Position numbers and translations under genes: made by a program | Shown: piece by piece, positions 7,929 to 16,072 of the stretch | Numbering within the stretch: position 1 is the first letter of the stretch | Layout: every line of letters starts with the position of its first letter | From: Leifsonia sp. ZF2019 | Lineage (GTDB): Bacteria; Actinomycetota; Actinomycetes; Actinomycetales; Microbacteriaceae | DNA: 64,000 nucleotides | Reading direction: 5' to 3' | Assembly: GCF_019924635.1 (NCBI RefSeq) | Contig: NZ_CP065037.1 | Span: 4,092,001 to 4,156,000 of the forward strand | The notes under the pieces: generated by a model | Told to the model about the DNA's origin: nothing | The model's database searches: none | What the model saw: the letters and a program-made list of their open reading frames with translations, nothing else

Positions 7929-8384
7929 CTAGCCTGGGCCAATGCCCGGCGGGTTTTCGCTGCGGTCGAGCACCCATTTGAAGGATCCCTCACCTGGGAA
8001 TGCATGCCGAGCTCGACGCTTAGGATTTGGAATACCTTCGAAGTAAGTGTTCTCGTAGACTAAGCGATTCACAGTGACCGAGGCCGTGCTGGCGCCATCC
8101 CACAACCGCTCGATGAGTTCAGCCACGACGAAATCCACCTCCGACCAACCGCTGTGGTCGATGGGGTTCAGACGATTGGCGAGCAACTCATCCCAGTCCG
8201 CGACTGCTCTGTCGACATCGAATTCCACAGTCATCTTGTGCGTGGACCCATGAGTTGGCTCGCGAACCAGGAGCAAACCCGCGGGTTGATTACACTCCAG
8301 GACGAAATCCTGCGCCTCGAAAGCCGCCCAGATTCGACTCTCAAGGGCGCTCTTGCGGGATGAAGACAACGCACTGTCATTCAT
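7929..8384 (-). CDS. Immunity-like protein, copy B
   Basis: A 151-residue paralogue of the 3956-4387 product. Shared elements include SRIWAAFEAQDFVL, LLVREPTHGSTHKMTVEFD, AVADWDELLANRLNPIDHSG and RLVYENTYFEGIPN. The tail ENPPGIGPG is repeated as debris at 3640-3720. It starts five bases after the stop of a nuclease-like toxin stub (8388-8573). This is the classical toxin/immunity spacing and the best evidence that this family neutralises that toxin. No membrane segment or signal peptide is present, so it should be cytosolic. Confidence 0.7.
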   Translation of the reverse strand: MNDSALSSSRKSALESRIWAAFEAQDFVLECNQPAGLLLVREPTHGSTHKMTVEFDVDRAVADWDELLANRLNPIDHSGWSEVDFVVAELIERLWDGASTASVTVNRLVYENTYFEGIPNPKRRARHAFPGEGSFKWVLDRSENPPGIGPG

Positions 8385-8387
8385 CAG

Positions 8388-8573
8388 TCATCCCTTGAGC
8401 CAATCGTCATCGTCCTCGGACCAGAGCGGAACCGTCCTCGGGTACGCCGTAACGATTTTGCCCTCCGAATTCACCACAACGTTAGCCGTATAGCGACCAA
8501 CAATCTCATTCGTCTTCTCGTTGACCAGGTTGATGTTGTGTTGATACTTGTATCGTTCCTCGCCGTTGACGCT
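8388..8573 (-). pseudogene. C-terminal stub of a polymorphic toxin (nuclease-like)
   Basis: About 61 codons without a start: EERYKYQHNINLVNEKTNEI, then GRYTANVVVNSEGKIVTAYP, then RTVPLW and an acidic end DDDDWLKG. The pattern of a strand, V-V-N-EGKIVTAYP and an aromatic end is typical of C-terminal halves of EndoU/BECR-fold RNase toxins. The 5' part is gone: an in-frame TGA and the junction with the glycosidase repeat (8578) cut it off. It precedes its likely immunity gene by five bases. Confidence 0.6.
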
Positions 8574-8577
8574 TCAC

Positions 8578-8662
8578 GCGGCGCTGTTCGTGGATCTGGC
8601 GGTGCAGGTCTCGCGGTAGAGCTCCGGCTGTGGCAGTCTCGGAACCTGACCACGACGGTCGG
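8578..8662 (+). repeat. Glycosidase 3' end and flank, repeat copy 3
   Basis: The left half repeats 357-397 (glycosidase end with TAG at 8617-8619). The right half repeats 1442-1494. Because it has both halves joined and leads straight into the promoter region of the next plus-strand gene, it probably shows the original junction before the insertions. Confidence 0.8.
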
Positions 8663-8681
8663 TCACAGACAGGGGGGCTCG

Positions 8682-8915
8682 ATGGGCGTCGTATTCCCGG
8701 AAGGCGCGGTCTCGGTCACGACCGCGGACGGCGACATCGTCATCCTGCGCATCTGCGACCTGTGCGGTGCGGCCGTCGTCGACGCCGCCGATACCGATCT
8801 CGCCTTCCACAAACGCTGGCACCGAGCCACCGGGTCGGGCAACTGGGTCGACCCATCCACGGGGCGCATCCACGGGCCCGGCAACGCGTTCGCTCCGGGC
8901 AGTCCAGCGGACTGA
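8682..8915 (+). CDS. Small zinc-finger-like protein
   Basis: 77 residues beginning MGVVFPEGAVSVTTADGDIV. ICDLCGAAVVDAADTDLAFH followed by KRWH gives a C-x2-C...H-x3-H arrangement like a single C2H2 zinc finger. The C-terminus is Gly/Pro-rich. A purine run (AGGGGGG) precedes the ATG by six bases. Such one-finger small proteins are frequent in actinobacteria, with no defined role known to me. Zinc binding is inferred from the four ligands only. Confidence 0.6.
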   Translation: MGVVFPEGAVSVTTADGDIVILRICDLCGAAVVDAADTDLAFHKRWHRATGSGNWVDPSTGRIHGPGNAFAPGSPAD

Positions 8916-9424
8916 CGGGCGATCGGTCAGCGAACGGCGGCTAGGCCGACCGCTCGTCCGTGATCCCGGCATCCGCCGGCCGCCGTCCTCACTGCGTTCA
9001 CCCGCGCCCGACCCGCTGCCGAGCAGCGTCGGCGCGGCTCCTGCGTGGGCAGTGCTCTCGGACGCCTCCGGGCCACTCGGCGTTGCAGCCGAGCGCGGGA
9101 CCGCGACGCCCGACGTCGCACCCGCACACCCCCGTCTCGTTCGGGGCGATCCGACGCGGACCATCCCCTCGTCCACGAGATGATCACCGGCGATCGATCG
9201 AGCCCGGTGGGCCGACCAGGTCGTGATCAATGCGACATCATGGCACGCCGGTCGCGGCGGACAGCCGCAGTCACACGATGGACGAAACGGAGAACCCGCT
9301 GCGGGCGGATCGGATGATCCTTGGGGCGGTCATTGCGTTCGCACGCGCCCCAGACAGAGCTCCCCCGGGGATGACCATCGGCGCCGTGCCGACCGGCAGC
9401 GTGCACCAGGCCGATCGCGCCCGA
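8916..9424. other. Stretch without a convincing gene
   Basis: About 500 bases between the zinc-finger-like gene and the convergent alpha/beta hydrolase gene. Open frames here are shadows in GC-rich sequence without ribosome-binding sites. I see no clear hairpin terminator or RNA gene. Confidence 0.4.
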
Positions 9425-10210
9425 TCACGTCTCGAGGAAGGCCGCGATCCGGTCGGGCCACGTGTCCGCGTCCGTCGCGTGCTCGGCGACCACCAGCGTC
9501 GAGTCGGGCAACAGCTCGTGCAGCCGCTCGGCGGTCGAGAGCGGATGCCCGGGGTCGCCAGTCCAGGGAAGCAGCAGCACCGGCATCCGCAGGGCGGCGA
9601 TGGCGGACGGCTCCGGCAGGTCCGAGAGAGCTGCGCCGCGCAGTACGGTCGCTGCTGTCTCCGGTCGCAGCTGGGTCCGCAGCGGCGCACCGCGTTCCTC
9701 CAGGACCGGCGGCATCGGCATCGGCGACGACGCCATCCCCTCGACCAGGGCGTCCCAGCCCCGCTCCTCGATCATGTCGGCCATCTGCCGGTACGCGGCG
9801 GCCTGAGCGGAACGCGTCCCCCACGCGGTCGGTGGCAGCGCGAGCACCAGCCGGCGGAACCGTTCGGGATGCCGCACGGCGGCGGTCAGGATGGTGCCCG
9901 TCCCCATGGAGACGCCGACAGCATCCACCGGATCGTCCGCATCGACTGTGTCGAGCAGGGCGAGCAGGTCGTCGGCCAGCGCAGGCCAACGGTAGCGCTC
10001 CGGATCGTGCGAACCCGGGGATCCACCGTGGCCGGCCGCATCGTAGCGGACCAGTCGGTGGCCGCGTGAGGCCAGACCGCGGACATCGAGGATGGCCAGG
10101 TCGGCGTCCCGGCCGGCGGTGAGCCCGTGGGCCTGCACGACAGTGGGGCCGGCGCCGTCGACCTCGTAGGCGAGGGTGGCACCGGGACGGGTGAGCGTCT
10201 GGTCGGTCAT
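9425..10210 (-). CDS. Alpha/beta-fold hydrolase
   Basis: 261 residues with the usual landmarks: oxyanion strand QAHGLTAG, DAAGHGGS, nucleophile elbow GVSMGTG (Ser in G-x-S-x-G), an acid in LLPWTGDPGHPLS and a C-terminal His (VVAEHATDADTW). The fold and length fit haloperoxidase/esterase-type or 3-oxoadipate enol-lactonase-type hydrolases; the substrate is not predictable. It is cytosolic, without a signal peptide. The ATG at 10210 starts MTDQTLTRPGATLAYEVDG. It stands alone on the minus strand downstream of transposase and gntR debris. Confidence 0.85.
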   Translation of the reverse strand: MTDQTLTRPGATLAYEVDGAGPTVVQAHGLTAGRDADLAILDVRGLASRGHRLVRYDAAGHGGSPGSHDPERYRWPALADDLLALLDTVDADDPVDAVGVSMGTGTILTAAVRHPERFRRLVLALPPTAWGTRSAQAAAYRQMADMIEERGWDALVEGMASSPMPMPPVLEERGAPLRTQLRPETAATVLRGAALSDLPEPSAIAALRMPVLLLPWTGDPGHPLSTAERLHELLPDSTLVVAEHATDADTWPDRIAAFLET

Positions 10211-10311
10211 GGCGGCCTCTCTGGTGTTCGGTGTGCTGCGCCGGCAGCCGTGAGAGCGGTGCGATCGCCATGCTAACGGATGCCGAAGCGTCCCCGTCGA
10301 GCCCCCCTTAC

Positions 10312-10503
10312 CCCCAACCGCTCCCACTTGATCCCCGCATCCGCCAACAACCGCCGCACGCCGTTCGTCCAGTTCTCCGCGAGAGCCGCCTTGGCCGCGG
10401 GCACGTCGCGCTCGACGAGGTGCCAGGCGATGATGGCGTGCTCGGCGGCGGAACGCTCCACGAGGACCTCCCCGCCGACGAGGAGGGACTCGTAGCGGAC
10501 GCC
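10312..10503 (-). pseudogene. Duplicated 3' fragment of the gntR gene
   Basis: About 190 bases match the end of the regulator gene at 11812-12003 with roughly 94% identity, coding YESLLVGGEVLVERSAAEHA and the following FCD helices up to KWERLG. The stop is lost and the frame runs on to ...GRFGIR. Upstream of the match the sequence switches to transposase debris. It is a partial duplication of the downstream gene end. Confidence 0.85.
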
Positions 10504-10539
10504 GGGCCGGTTGCCCCTGTACTCGTTCCCGACCCGCTT

Positions 10540-10729
10540 CGCTAGCGAGCCAGAACTCGGGATAGTCGAGGCGCGTCGCGATGCCGCACCACTGGTTCGC
10601 GAGACCGCAGAACCGCTCGATCGCGTAGGCGGTGGCGTCGAACCCGGGCGGGAGGCCGCCACGGCTCCTGCGTCGCTCTCGCGCCGCCGCCCCGTCTCGC
10701 TTATCGGGGATGACACCCTTCAATAACAT
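10540..10729 (-). pseudogene. IS5-type transposase C-terminal remnant
   Basis: The reading IPDKRDGAAARERRRSRGG, then PPGFDATAY, IERFCGLANQWCGIATR matches the end of IS5/IS427-group transposases (pattern R-VVERCFN-LKQWRGIATRYDK) around the last catalytic Glu. Everything before and after is missing. It lies between the duplicated gntR fragment and a membrane-protein gene and may have driven that rearrangement. Confidence 0.7.
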
Positions 10730-10832
10730 CGATCAGCGAGCATCTCGCCGAAGTCTAAGACCGGGCAGTCATGCCTTGGCCACCTGATCGGCGCGTACGC
10801 AACACGAGATGGGGAAAGCGATAATACTGGAC

Positions 10833-11288
10833 TCAACCTGAAAAGTGTGCTCGTGAAGAGGGAAGGTATGCGAGAACTACCGCAGCAAGGATCAGCACGC
10901 CTGTCAGAACCACCGGAATGTTCCCCGCCGATGACCCTAGAGCAAGAACGACAAGTCCCACAACAATGAGGACGACCCGCGCTTCAGAAGTTCCGCCTAA
11001 CATCAAGAGGCCCAGAGCCGCCGGGGCCAGCGACAGGATCACGATTATGAGCGCGAAGATGAGGAAGATCACGAAGATACCGACATCCGCGCCGAGGTTC
11101 TCCCCCTTAGTGGTCATTCGCGAGACGGTTGCGTCAGACAGCGGTCTTGCCGAACCAGTAGCCATATCAACGATTCCTGAAACGAGTAGCACTCCACTAG
11201 TGACAACAAGGAGCGCAACGGCGATCTTGATCACATCTGGGGCGGATCGCCAAGCTTTGAATGATGATTTGGTTATCCGAAAAGCCAT
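10833..11288 (-). CDS. Membrane protein, unknown
   Basis: About 151 residues starting MAFRITKSSFKAWRSAPD, with a first membrane helix at about residues 21-41 and three more, closely packed, between about 68 and 146. ATG 11288 is preferred to GTG 11297 because the AAGGTGG ribosome-binding site overlaps the latter. I recognise no family. The neighbourhood is rearranged DNA (transposase and gntR debris on one side, a truncated ASCH gene on the other), so this gene may also be a newcomer. Confidence 0.55.
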   Translation of the reverse strand: MAFRITKSSFKAWRSAPDVIKIAVALLVVTSGVLLVSGIVDMATGSARPLSDATVSRMTTKGENLGADVGIFVIFLIFALIIVILSLAPAALGLLMLGGTSEARVVLIVVGLVVLALGSSAGNIPVVLTGVLILAAVVLAYLPSSRAHFSG

Positions 11289-11395
11289 TCTTGCCACCTT
11301 CAGAAGAAACGCATCATGGGCGTCGCGGGGGCACGACGGGAATCGAGCTCACGACGGCTAAGCAGGCCGAGCATTACTGTCTCCAGTCCACACCT

Positions 11396-11812
11396 TCACA
11401 CCCGCGCCACCACAGCGAACCGCTCCAGCACGGCAACTGCGTGGTCGTCGATGATCGGCCACGGCGCACCGAGGCCGTCGAGGAATTCCGTGCTCGACCA
11501 GAAGGCGTCGTGCTGAGCGCGCCATTCTTCGACAGTGCGACATCCTTCGCCCTCGGCGACGGCGTGGGCGAGAGGTACGGAGCCGAGCGGGAGGATGTCC
11601 ACTCGTGTGATCTCGATCGTCGCGACCACGACGCCCTCCGAGTCGATGATCGCCTGACGGTCCCCGACCTCCGGAAGCGGCTCGCTCTCACGTTCGTACT
11701 CGATGAGCAGCGAGGTGGTCGCCGTCTTCTCGCCGGCGAGGATGGCGGCAACCAGGCGGTCCCTCGTGGGGCCGGGGAAGCCGAACTCAGCGATCGGGTA
11801 CTCGGACAGCCC
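11396..11812 (-). pseudogene. ASCH-domain protein, 5'-truncated
   Basis: The frame begins right behind the stop of the gntR gene and reads AEFGFPGPTRDRLVAAILAG, EKTATTSLLIEYE, then EVGDRQAIIDSEGVVVATIE and AHAVAEGEGCRTVEEWRAQH. This is a nearly complete ASCH (PUA-like, RNA-binding) domain with the G-KTAT core. There is no start codon before it: the normal first few residues are replaced by the gntR end. Translation could only begin by coupling or at an internal GTG (11629), which would lose the core. It is best regarded as broken, though nearly intact. Confidence 0.65.
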
Positions 11813-12472
11813 CTACCCCAACCGCTCCCACTTGATCCCCGCATCCGCCAGCAGCCGCCGCACCCCGTTCGTCCAGTTCTCCGCGAGAGCCGCTTTGGCC
11901 GCGGGCACGTCGCGCTCGACGAGGTGCCGGGCGATGATGGCGTGCTCGGCAGCGGAGCGCTCCACGAGGACCTCGCCACCGACGAGGAGGGACTCGTAGC
12001 GGTGGATGGCACTGCGCACCTGGGTGATCTGCTCCAGGAGCGTGCGGTTCGGGCACGCGCTGAGCATGAGGTTGTGCCACTCGTCGTCCTTGCGGTTGAC
12101 GACCGCGTGCTGGGCGACGTCGTCGGAGAAGTCCGCGGCGAGGGAGGCGAGACGGGTTCCGAGGGCGGCGAGGTCGTCGAGGGGCGACAGATCGAGGGCG
12201 AGGCATTCGAGGGTGACGATGATGGGGCAGAGCTCTTCGAACTCGCGGGCGCTGAGGGGCACGAAGCGGAAGCCCTTGCCGTTCTCGCTCTCGATCTGGC
12301 CTTCGCTCTCGAGGGCGATCAGGGCCTCCCGCAGCGGGGTGCGGCTGACGCCGAGCTCGGCGGCGAGCTGCACCTCGTTGATGCTCTCGCCGGGGCGGAC
12401 GTCCCCCGCGCGCATCCGGGCGATGAGCTCCTCCCGCACCTGGGAACGCAGATTCTTGCGTTCGATCGCCAT
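11813..12472 (-). CDS. GntR-family transcriptional regulator with FCD domain
   Basis: 219 residues. A winged helix at residues 1-75 includes ELGVSRTPLREALIALESEG, the GntR recognition helix. An all-helical FCD ligand-binding domain runs from about 85 to 215, with metal/ligand candidates in DDEWHNLML and AAEHAIIARHL. It is divergent from the GH42-gcvP operon with 141 bases between. A perfect inverted repeat there (12544-12560) is its likely operator, so it probably represses that operon and itself until a sugar- or acid-type inducer binds. Its 3' end is duplicated at 10312-10503. Confidence 0.9.
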   Translation of the reverse strand: MAIERKNLRSQVREELIARMRAGDVRPGESINEVQLAAELGVSRTPLREALIALESEGQIESENGKGFRFVPLSAREFEELCPIIVTLECLALDLSPLDDLAALGTRLASLAADFSDDVAQHAVVNRKDDEWHNLMLSACPNRTLLEQITQVRSAIHRYESLLVGGEVLVERSAAEHAIIARHLVERDVPAAKAALAENWTNGVRRLLADAGIKWERLG

Positions 12473-12543
12473 GTGACCCCTCCCGGCCGGACTCTGGTCG
12501 CCAGCTTAGGGGTTGACCCGTCGCGACGATCGCTTTAGCGTTA

Positions 12544-12560
12544 CTGTATACAGAATACAG
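12544..12560. promoter_or_regulatory. Palindromic operator for the GntR regulator
   Basis: CTGTAT-ACAGA-ATACAG is a perfect 6-bp inverted repeat with a 5-bp spacer, in an AT-rich patch 54 bases before the GH42 start. FCD-type GntR proteins commonly bind TNGTATACA-like repeats. The position suits repression of both divergent promoters. Confidence 0.7.
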
Positions 12561-12613
12561 TCGACACTGAATCGACACAAGAGACCGCCCCCGACCGACG
12601 TCCAAGGAGACCG

Positions 12614-14650
12614 ATGACGATCCCCGCACCCCGGAGCATCCGGCTCGACGCGCTCGCCTACGGAGGCGACTACAACCCGGACCAGTGGCCGGAAGAGGTC
12701 TGGGCCGAGGATGCGCGGCTGATGGTGGAGGCGGGGGTCAACCTGGTGACGCTGCCGGTGTTCTCGTGGCCGCTGCTGGAACCGGAGCCGGGAGTGTGGG
12801 ACTTCGCGGGACTGGACCGCGTGATCGACCTGCTCTGGACGCACGGCATCCGCATCGACCTGGCGACCGCGACGGCGACGCCGCCTGCGTGGCTGGTGCG
12901 CGAGCATCCCGAGGTGCTGCCGTGGAACGCGGACGGCGTGCGGCTCGAGTTCGGCTCACGGCAGACGTACTGCCCGAGTTCGCCGGTGTTCCGGGAGGCC
13001 GCCCTGCGACTGACGCGAGCCCTCGCGGAGCGCTACGGCGAGCATCCCGCACTCGCGCTCTGGCATGTCTCGAACGAGTACGGCGACCACGTCTCGCGGT
13101 GCTGGTGCCCGGAGTCGGCCCGCCACTTCCGCCGCTGGCTGGAGGCGCGCTACGGCGACATCGCGGGCCTCAACGCGGCGTGGGGAACGAGCTGCTGGGG
13201 CCAGAACTACCTGAGCTTCGACCAGATCGAGCCCCCGCGCACAGCGACCGGCCCGATCAACCCGGCCGAGATCGTCGACTTCGAGCGGTTCTCGTCGGAC
13301 GCACTGCTGGAGCTGTTCCAGGCGGAGGTCGACGTGCTGCGGGAGGTCACGCCCGAGATCGCCGTCACCACGAACTTCATGAGCCTGTTCCGCGAGCTGG
13401 ACTACTGGCGGTTCGCCGACGCGGAGGACCTCGTCACCGACGACGCGTATCCCGACCCCGCCGATCCCCTCGCCCACGTCGGCGCCGCCCTCAACTACGG
13501 CCTGATGCGCAGCCTCAAGGACGGCCGCCCCTGGCTGCTCCTGGAGCAGGCGCCGAGCGCGGTCAGCTGGCGCGACGTGAACGTGCCGAAAGCGCCCGGG
13601 CAGATGCGGCTCGGCAGCCTGCAGGCCGTCGCCCACGGCTCGGACGGGGTCATGTTCTTCCAGTGGCGGCAGGCGACGTTCGGGCCGGAGAAGTTCCACT
13701 CCGCGATGCTCGGCCACCGCGGCGAGCGCAGCCGCAGCTTCCAGGAGACGAAGGAGCTCGGCGCGGAGCTGAAGCGGCTGGAGCCGGTGCGCGGCGCGCG
13801 CGTCCGCTCCGAGGTCGCGCTCGTCGCCGACTGGGACGCATGGTGGGGACTGACGCAGAGCGAGTCGATGCCGTCGCAGCGCCTCGACTGGCTGACGGAG
13901 GCGCGGGCCTGGCACGCGGCAGCGTTCGCCCTGGGACAGCCGGTGGACGTCGCCCGCGCGACCGGACCGTTCGGCGAACACCGCGTGCTGCTCGTCCCGA
14001 ACCTCTACGCGGCCACGGAGGAGCAGGCGGCGGCGCTGGAGGCGTTCGTCGCGGCGGGCGGCCAGCTGGTCGTCGGCCCGTTCTCGGGCGTCGTCGACCA
14101 CCGCGAACAGGTCCACCCGGGAGGGGCGCCCGGCCCGCTGCGTGCCCTGCTCGGCCTCGAGGTCGACGAGTGGTGGCCGCTGCCGGACGGCGGGCACCGC
14201 ACCGTCGAGCTCGGCGGCGTCGTGCACTCCACCCGGGTCTGGGGCGAATGGATCGAGACCGCGGACGGCACGGAGGTGCTCGGCCGCTTCGCCGACGGCG
14301 AGCTCGCCGGGCTGGCCGCGGTCACCCGCCGCGGCCACGGCGCCGGTGCCGCCTGGTACCTCGCAGCCGGACTGGACGACGAGGGGATGCGCGCCGTGCT
14401 CTCCTCCGTCTTCGCCGCGGCCGGGCTGGCGGCCCGCGAACCGGACAGCGCCCTCGAGATCGTGACCCGCACCGACGGGGAGACCGACTACACCTTCGTG
14501 CTCAACCACGGCCGGGAGGCGCGCAACGCGCCGCGCATCCCGGGCGGCACCGACCTGCTCACCGGCGCGGACGCCGGGGCGGGCCTGCCGCTGGACGCGT
14601 TCGGCGTCGCCGTGGTGGCGCATCCCGCGAACCGCCCTGCGACCAACTGA
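12614..14650 (+). CDS. Beta-galactosidase, GH42 family
   Basis: 678 residues, normal for GH42. The TIM barrel starts at GGDYNPDQWPEEVW. The acid/base Glu is E155 in HVSNEYG and the nucleophile is probably E311 in LLLEQAPSAV. Cys120 (TYC) and C163/C165 (RCWCPES) fit the structural zinc site. A glutamine-amidotransferase-like trimerisation domain follows (NLYAATEEQAAALEAFVAAG) and a small beta domain at the end. There is no signal peptide, so it acts inside the cell on imported beta-galactosides or arabinosides. It is first in an operon with gcvPA, gcvPB, an AcoX-like gene and an SDR gene, under the divergent GntR regulator. Confidence 0.93.
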   Translation: MTIPAPRSIRLDALAYGGDYNPDQWPEEVWAEDARLMVEAGVNLVTLPVFSWPLLEPEPGVWDFAGLDRVIDLLWTHGIRIDLATATATPPAWLVREHPEVLPWNADGVRLEFGSRQTYCPSSPVFREAALRLTRALAERYGEHPALALWHVSNEYGDHVSRCWCPESARHFRRWLEARYGDIAGLNAAWGTSCWGQNYLSFDQIEPPRTATGPINPAEIVDFERFSSDALLELFQAEVDVLREVTPEIAVTTNFMSLFRELDYWRFADAEDLVTDDAYPDPADPLAHVGAALNYGLMRSLKDGRPWLLLEQAPSAVSWRDVNVPKAPGQMRLGSLQAVAHGSDGVMFFQWRQATFGPEKFHSAMLGHRGERSRSFQETKELGAELKRLEPVRGARVRSEVALVADWDAWWGLTQSESMPSQRLDWLTEARAWHAAAFALGQPVDVARATGPFGEHRVLLVPNLYAATEEQAAALEAFVAAGGQLVVGPFSGVVDHREQVHPGGAPGPLRALLGLEVDEWWPLPDGGHRTVELGGVVHSTRVWGEWIETADGTEVLGRFADGELAGLAAVTRRGHGAGAAWYLAAGLDDEGMRAVLSSVFAAAGLAAREPDSALEIVTRTDGETDYTFVLNHGREARNAPRIPGGTDLLTGADAGAGLPLDAFGVAVVAHPANRPATN

Positions 14651-14659
14651 GAGGCAAGC

Positions 14660-16072
14660 ATGACCCACCCCTTCGTCCACCCCTACGTGCCGAACACGGC
14701 GCCCGCGTCGCGGCAGGCGATGCTCGACGCCGTCGGTGCGGCGAGCGTCGAGGAGTTCTACGCGGACGTCCCGGCCGACCTGCGGCTGGGCCGCGACCTC
14801 GACCTCCCGGAGCCGCTGGTCGCCGAGCAGGACCTGGTGCGCCACGTCGGCGGCCTGCTGCGCCGCAACCGCGCGGTCGAGCCGGGCCGCCTCTTCCTGG
14901 GCGCCGGCACGTACAACCACGCGGTGCCGGCCGTCGTCGACGAGGTCATCAACCGCAGCGAGTTCCTCACCGCCTACGCCGGAGAGCCCTACGAGGACCA
15001 CGGGCGCTTCCAGGCGCTGTTCCAGTATCAGTCGCTGATGGCGGAGTTGCTGAACCTCGACGTGGTGAACGTGCCCACCTATGACGGTTACCAGTCGGCG
15101 GCGACGGCGCTCGCCATGGCGACGCGCATCACCGGGCGCCGCGGCATCCTGCTGGTCAGCGACGCGCACCCCGACAAGCTGAGCAAGGTGCGCGACTATG
15201 TGCAGCCGATCGCCGACCTGACGATCGTCCCGACCGTGGACGGCGTCGCCGATGTCGCCACGGCACGCGCGCTGATCGGCGACGACACCGCCGCGGTGTG
15301 GGTCGAGACCCCGAGCTTCCACGGCGCCCTGGAGACGGCGGTCGCGGAGCTCGCGGAGGCCGCCCACGCCGCCGGTGCCCAGCTGGTGGCAGGGACGGAC
15401 CCGGTCGGGCTGGGTGTGCTCGCCTCCCCCGCGGATGCCGGCGCCGACATCGTGCACGGCGACATCCAGTCCCTCGGCCTCCACCCCTGGTACGGCGGGG
15501 CGCACGCCGGGTTCATCGCCGTGCGCGACGACACCCGGTTCGTGATGGAGATGCCGTCGCGCCTCTTCGGCCTGGCGACGACGGACGTCCCGGGCGAGTA
15601 CGGCTTCGGCGACGTCGCCTACGACCGCACCTCGTTCGCACTGCGCGAGGAAGGGAAGGAGTGGGTCGGCACGGCCGCCGCGCTCTGGGGCATCGCCGCC
15701 GGCGTGCACCTGGCGCTGATGGGCCCGCAGGGCATGGCCGAGGTGGGCGAGACGCTCCTCGCCCGCACGGCGTACGCCCGGCAGGCGCTCACGACGCTCC
15801 CGGGCGTCCGCGACGGGGACGGCGCCGCCCACCTGCGCGAGTTCGTGCTCGACCTGAGCGACGCCGCACGGACAGCCCCGGAGGTCGTCGCCGCGCTGCG
15901 CGTCGAGGGGTTCGAGCCCGGGCTGGCGCTCGACGACGCCCGCCTGCTGGTGTGCGTCACGGAGCAGAACACACGCTCGGACATCGACGACCTCGCGGCC
16001 GCGTTCGGCGCGGCGCTGACGGCAGCATCCACAGCATCCACCACCACCACCACCGAGGAGCACGCCGCATGA
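14660..16072 (+). CDS. gcvPA: Glycine dehydrogenase (decarboxylating) subunit 1
   Basis: 470 residues, the N-terminal half of split glycine decarboxylase P-protein. Typical stretches are FLGAGTYNHAVPAVVDEVIN, FQYQSLMAELLNLDVVNV and HGDIQSLGLHPWYGGAHAGF. Together with GcvPB it forms the PLP enzyme that decarboxylates glycine and loads the aminomethyl group on the H-protein lipoyl arm. It overlaps gcvPB by four bases (ATGA). No gcvT, gcvH or lpd is nearby, and the neighbours are catabolic, so a specialised role is possible. The tail is a short Thr-rich run (STASTTTTTEE). Confidence 0.9.
   Translation: MTHPFVHPYVPNTAPASRQAMLDAVGAASVEEFYADVPADLRLGRDLDLPEPLVAEQDLVRHVGGLLRRNRAVEPGRLFLGAGTYNHAVPAVVDEVINRSEFLTAYAGEPYEDHGRFQALFQYQSLMAELLNLDVVNVPTYDGYQSAATALAMATRITGRRGILLVSDAHPDKLSKVRDYVQPIADLTIVPTVDGVADVATARALIGDDTAAVWVETPSFHGALETAVAELAEAAHAAGAQLVAGTDPVGLGVLASPADAGADIVHGDIQSLGLHPWYGGAHAGFIAVRDDTRFVMEMPSRLFGLATTDVPGEYGFGDVAYDRTSFALREEGKEWVGTAAALWGIAAGVHLALMGPQGMAEVGETLLARTAYARQALTTLPGVRDGDGAAHLREFVLDLSDAARTAPEVVAALRVEGFEPGLALDDARLLVCVTEQNTRSDIDDLAAAFGAALTAASTASTTTTTEEHAA

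Noticed and set aside
8574..9230. Minus-strand frame of 218 codons opposite the zinc-finger-like gene
   Set aside because: Covers the repeat and the small gene in antisense, has no ribosome-binding site, and shows Ser/Arg/Gly-rich composition.
10425..10729. Apparent 434-residue protein formed by transposase debris plus the alpha/beta hydrolase
   Set aside because: The hydrolase has its own ATG at 10210 with the family-type start. The upstream part is IS5 and gntR remains that happen to be in frame.
12685..15084. Very long open frame in a second frame over the GH42 gene (about 800 codons), and a ~1000-codon minus-strand frame at 12956-16063
   Set aside because: Composition is Arg/Ala/Gly-rich without any domain. 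These are typical shadows of GC-rich coding DNA; GH42 and gcvPA have clear motifs in their own frames.
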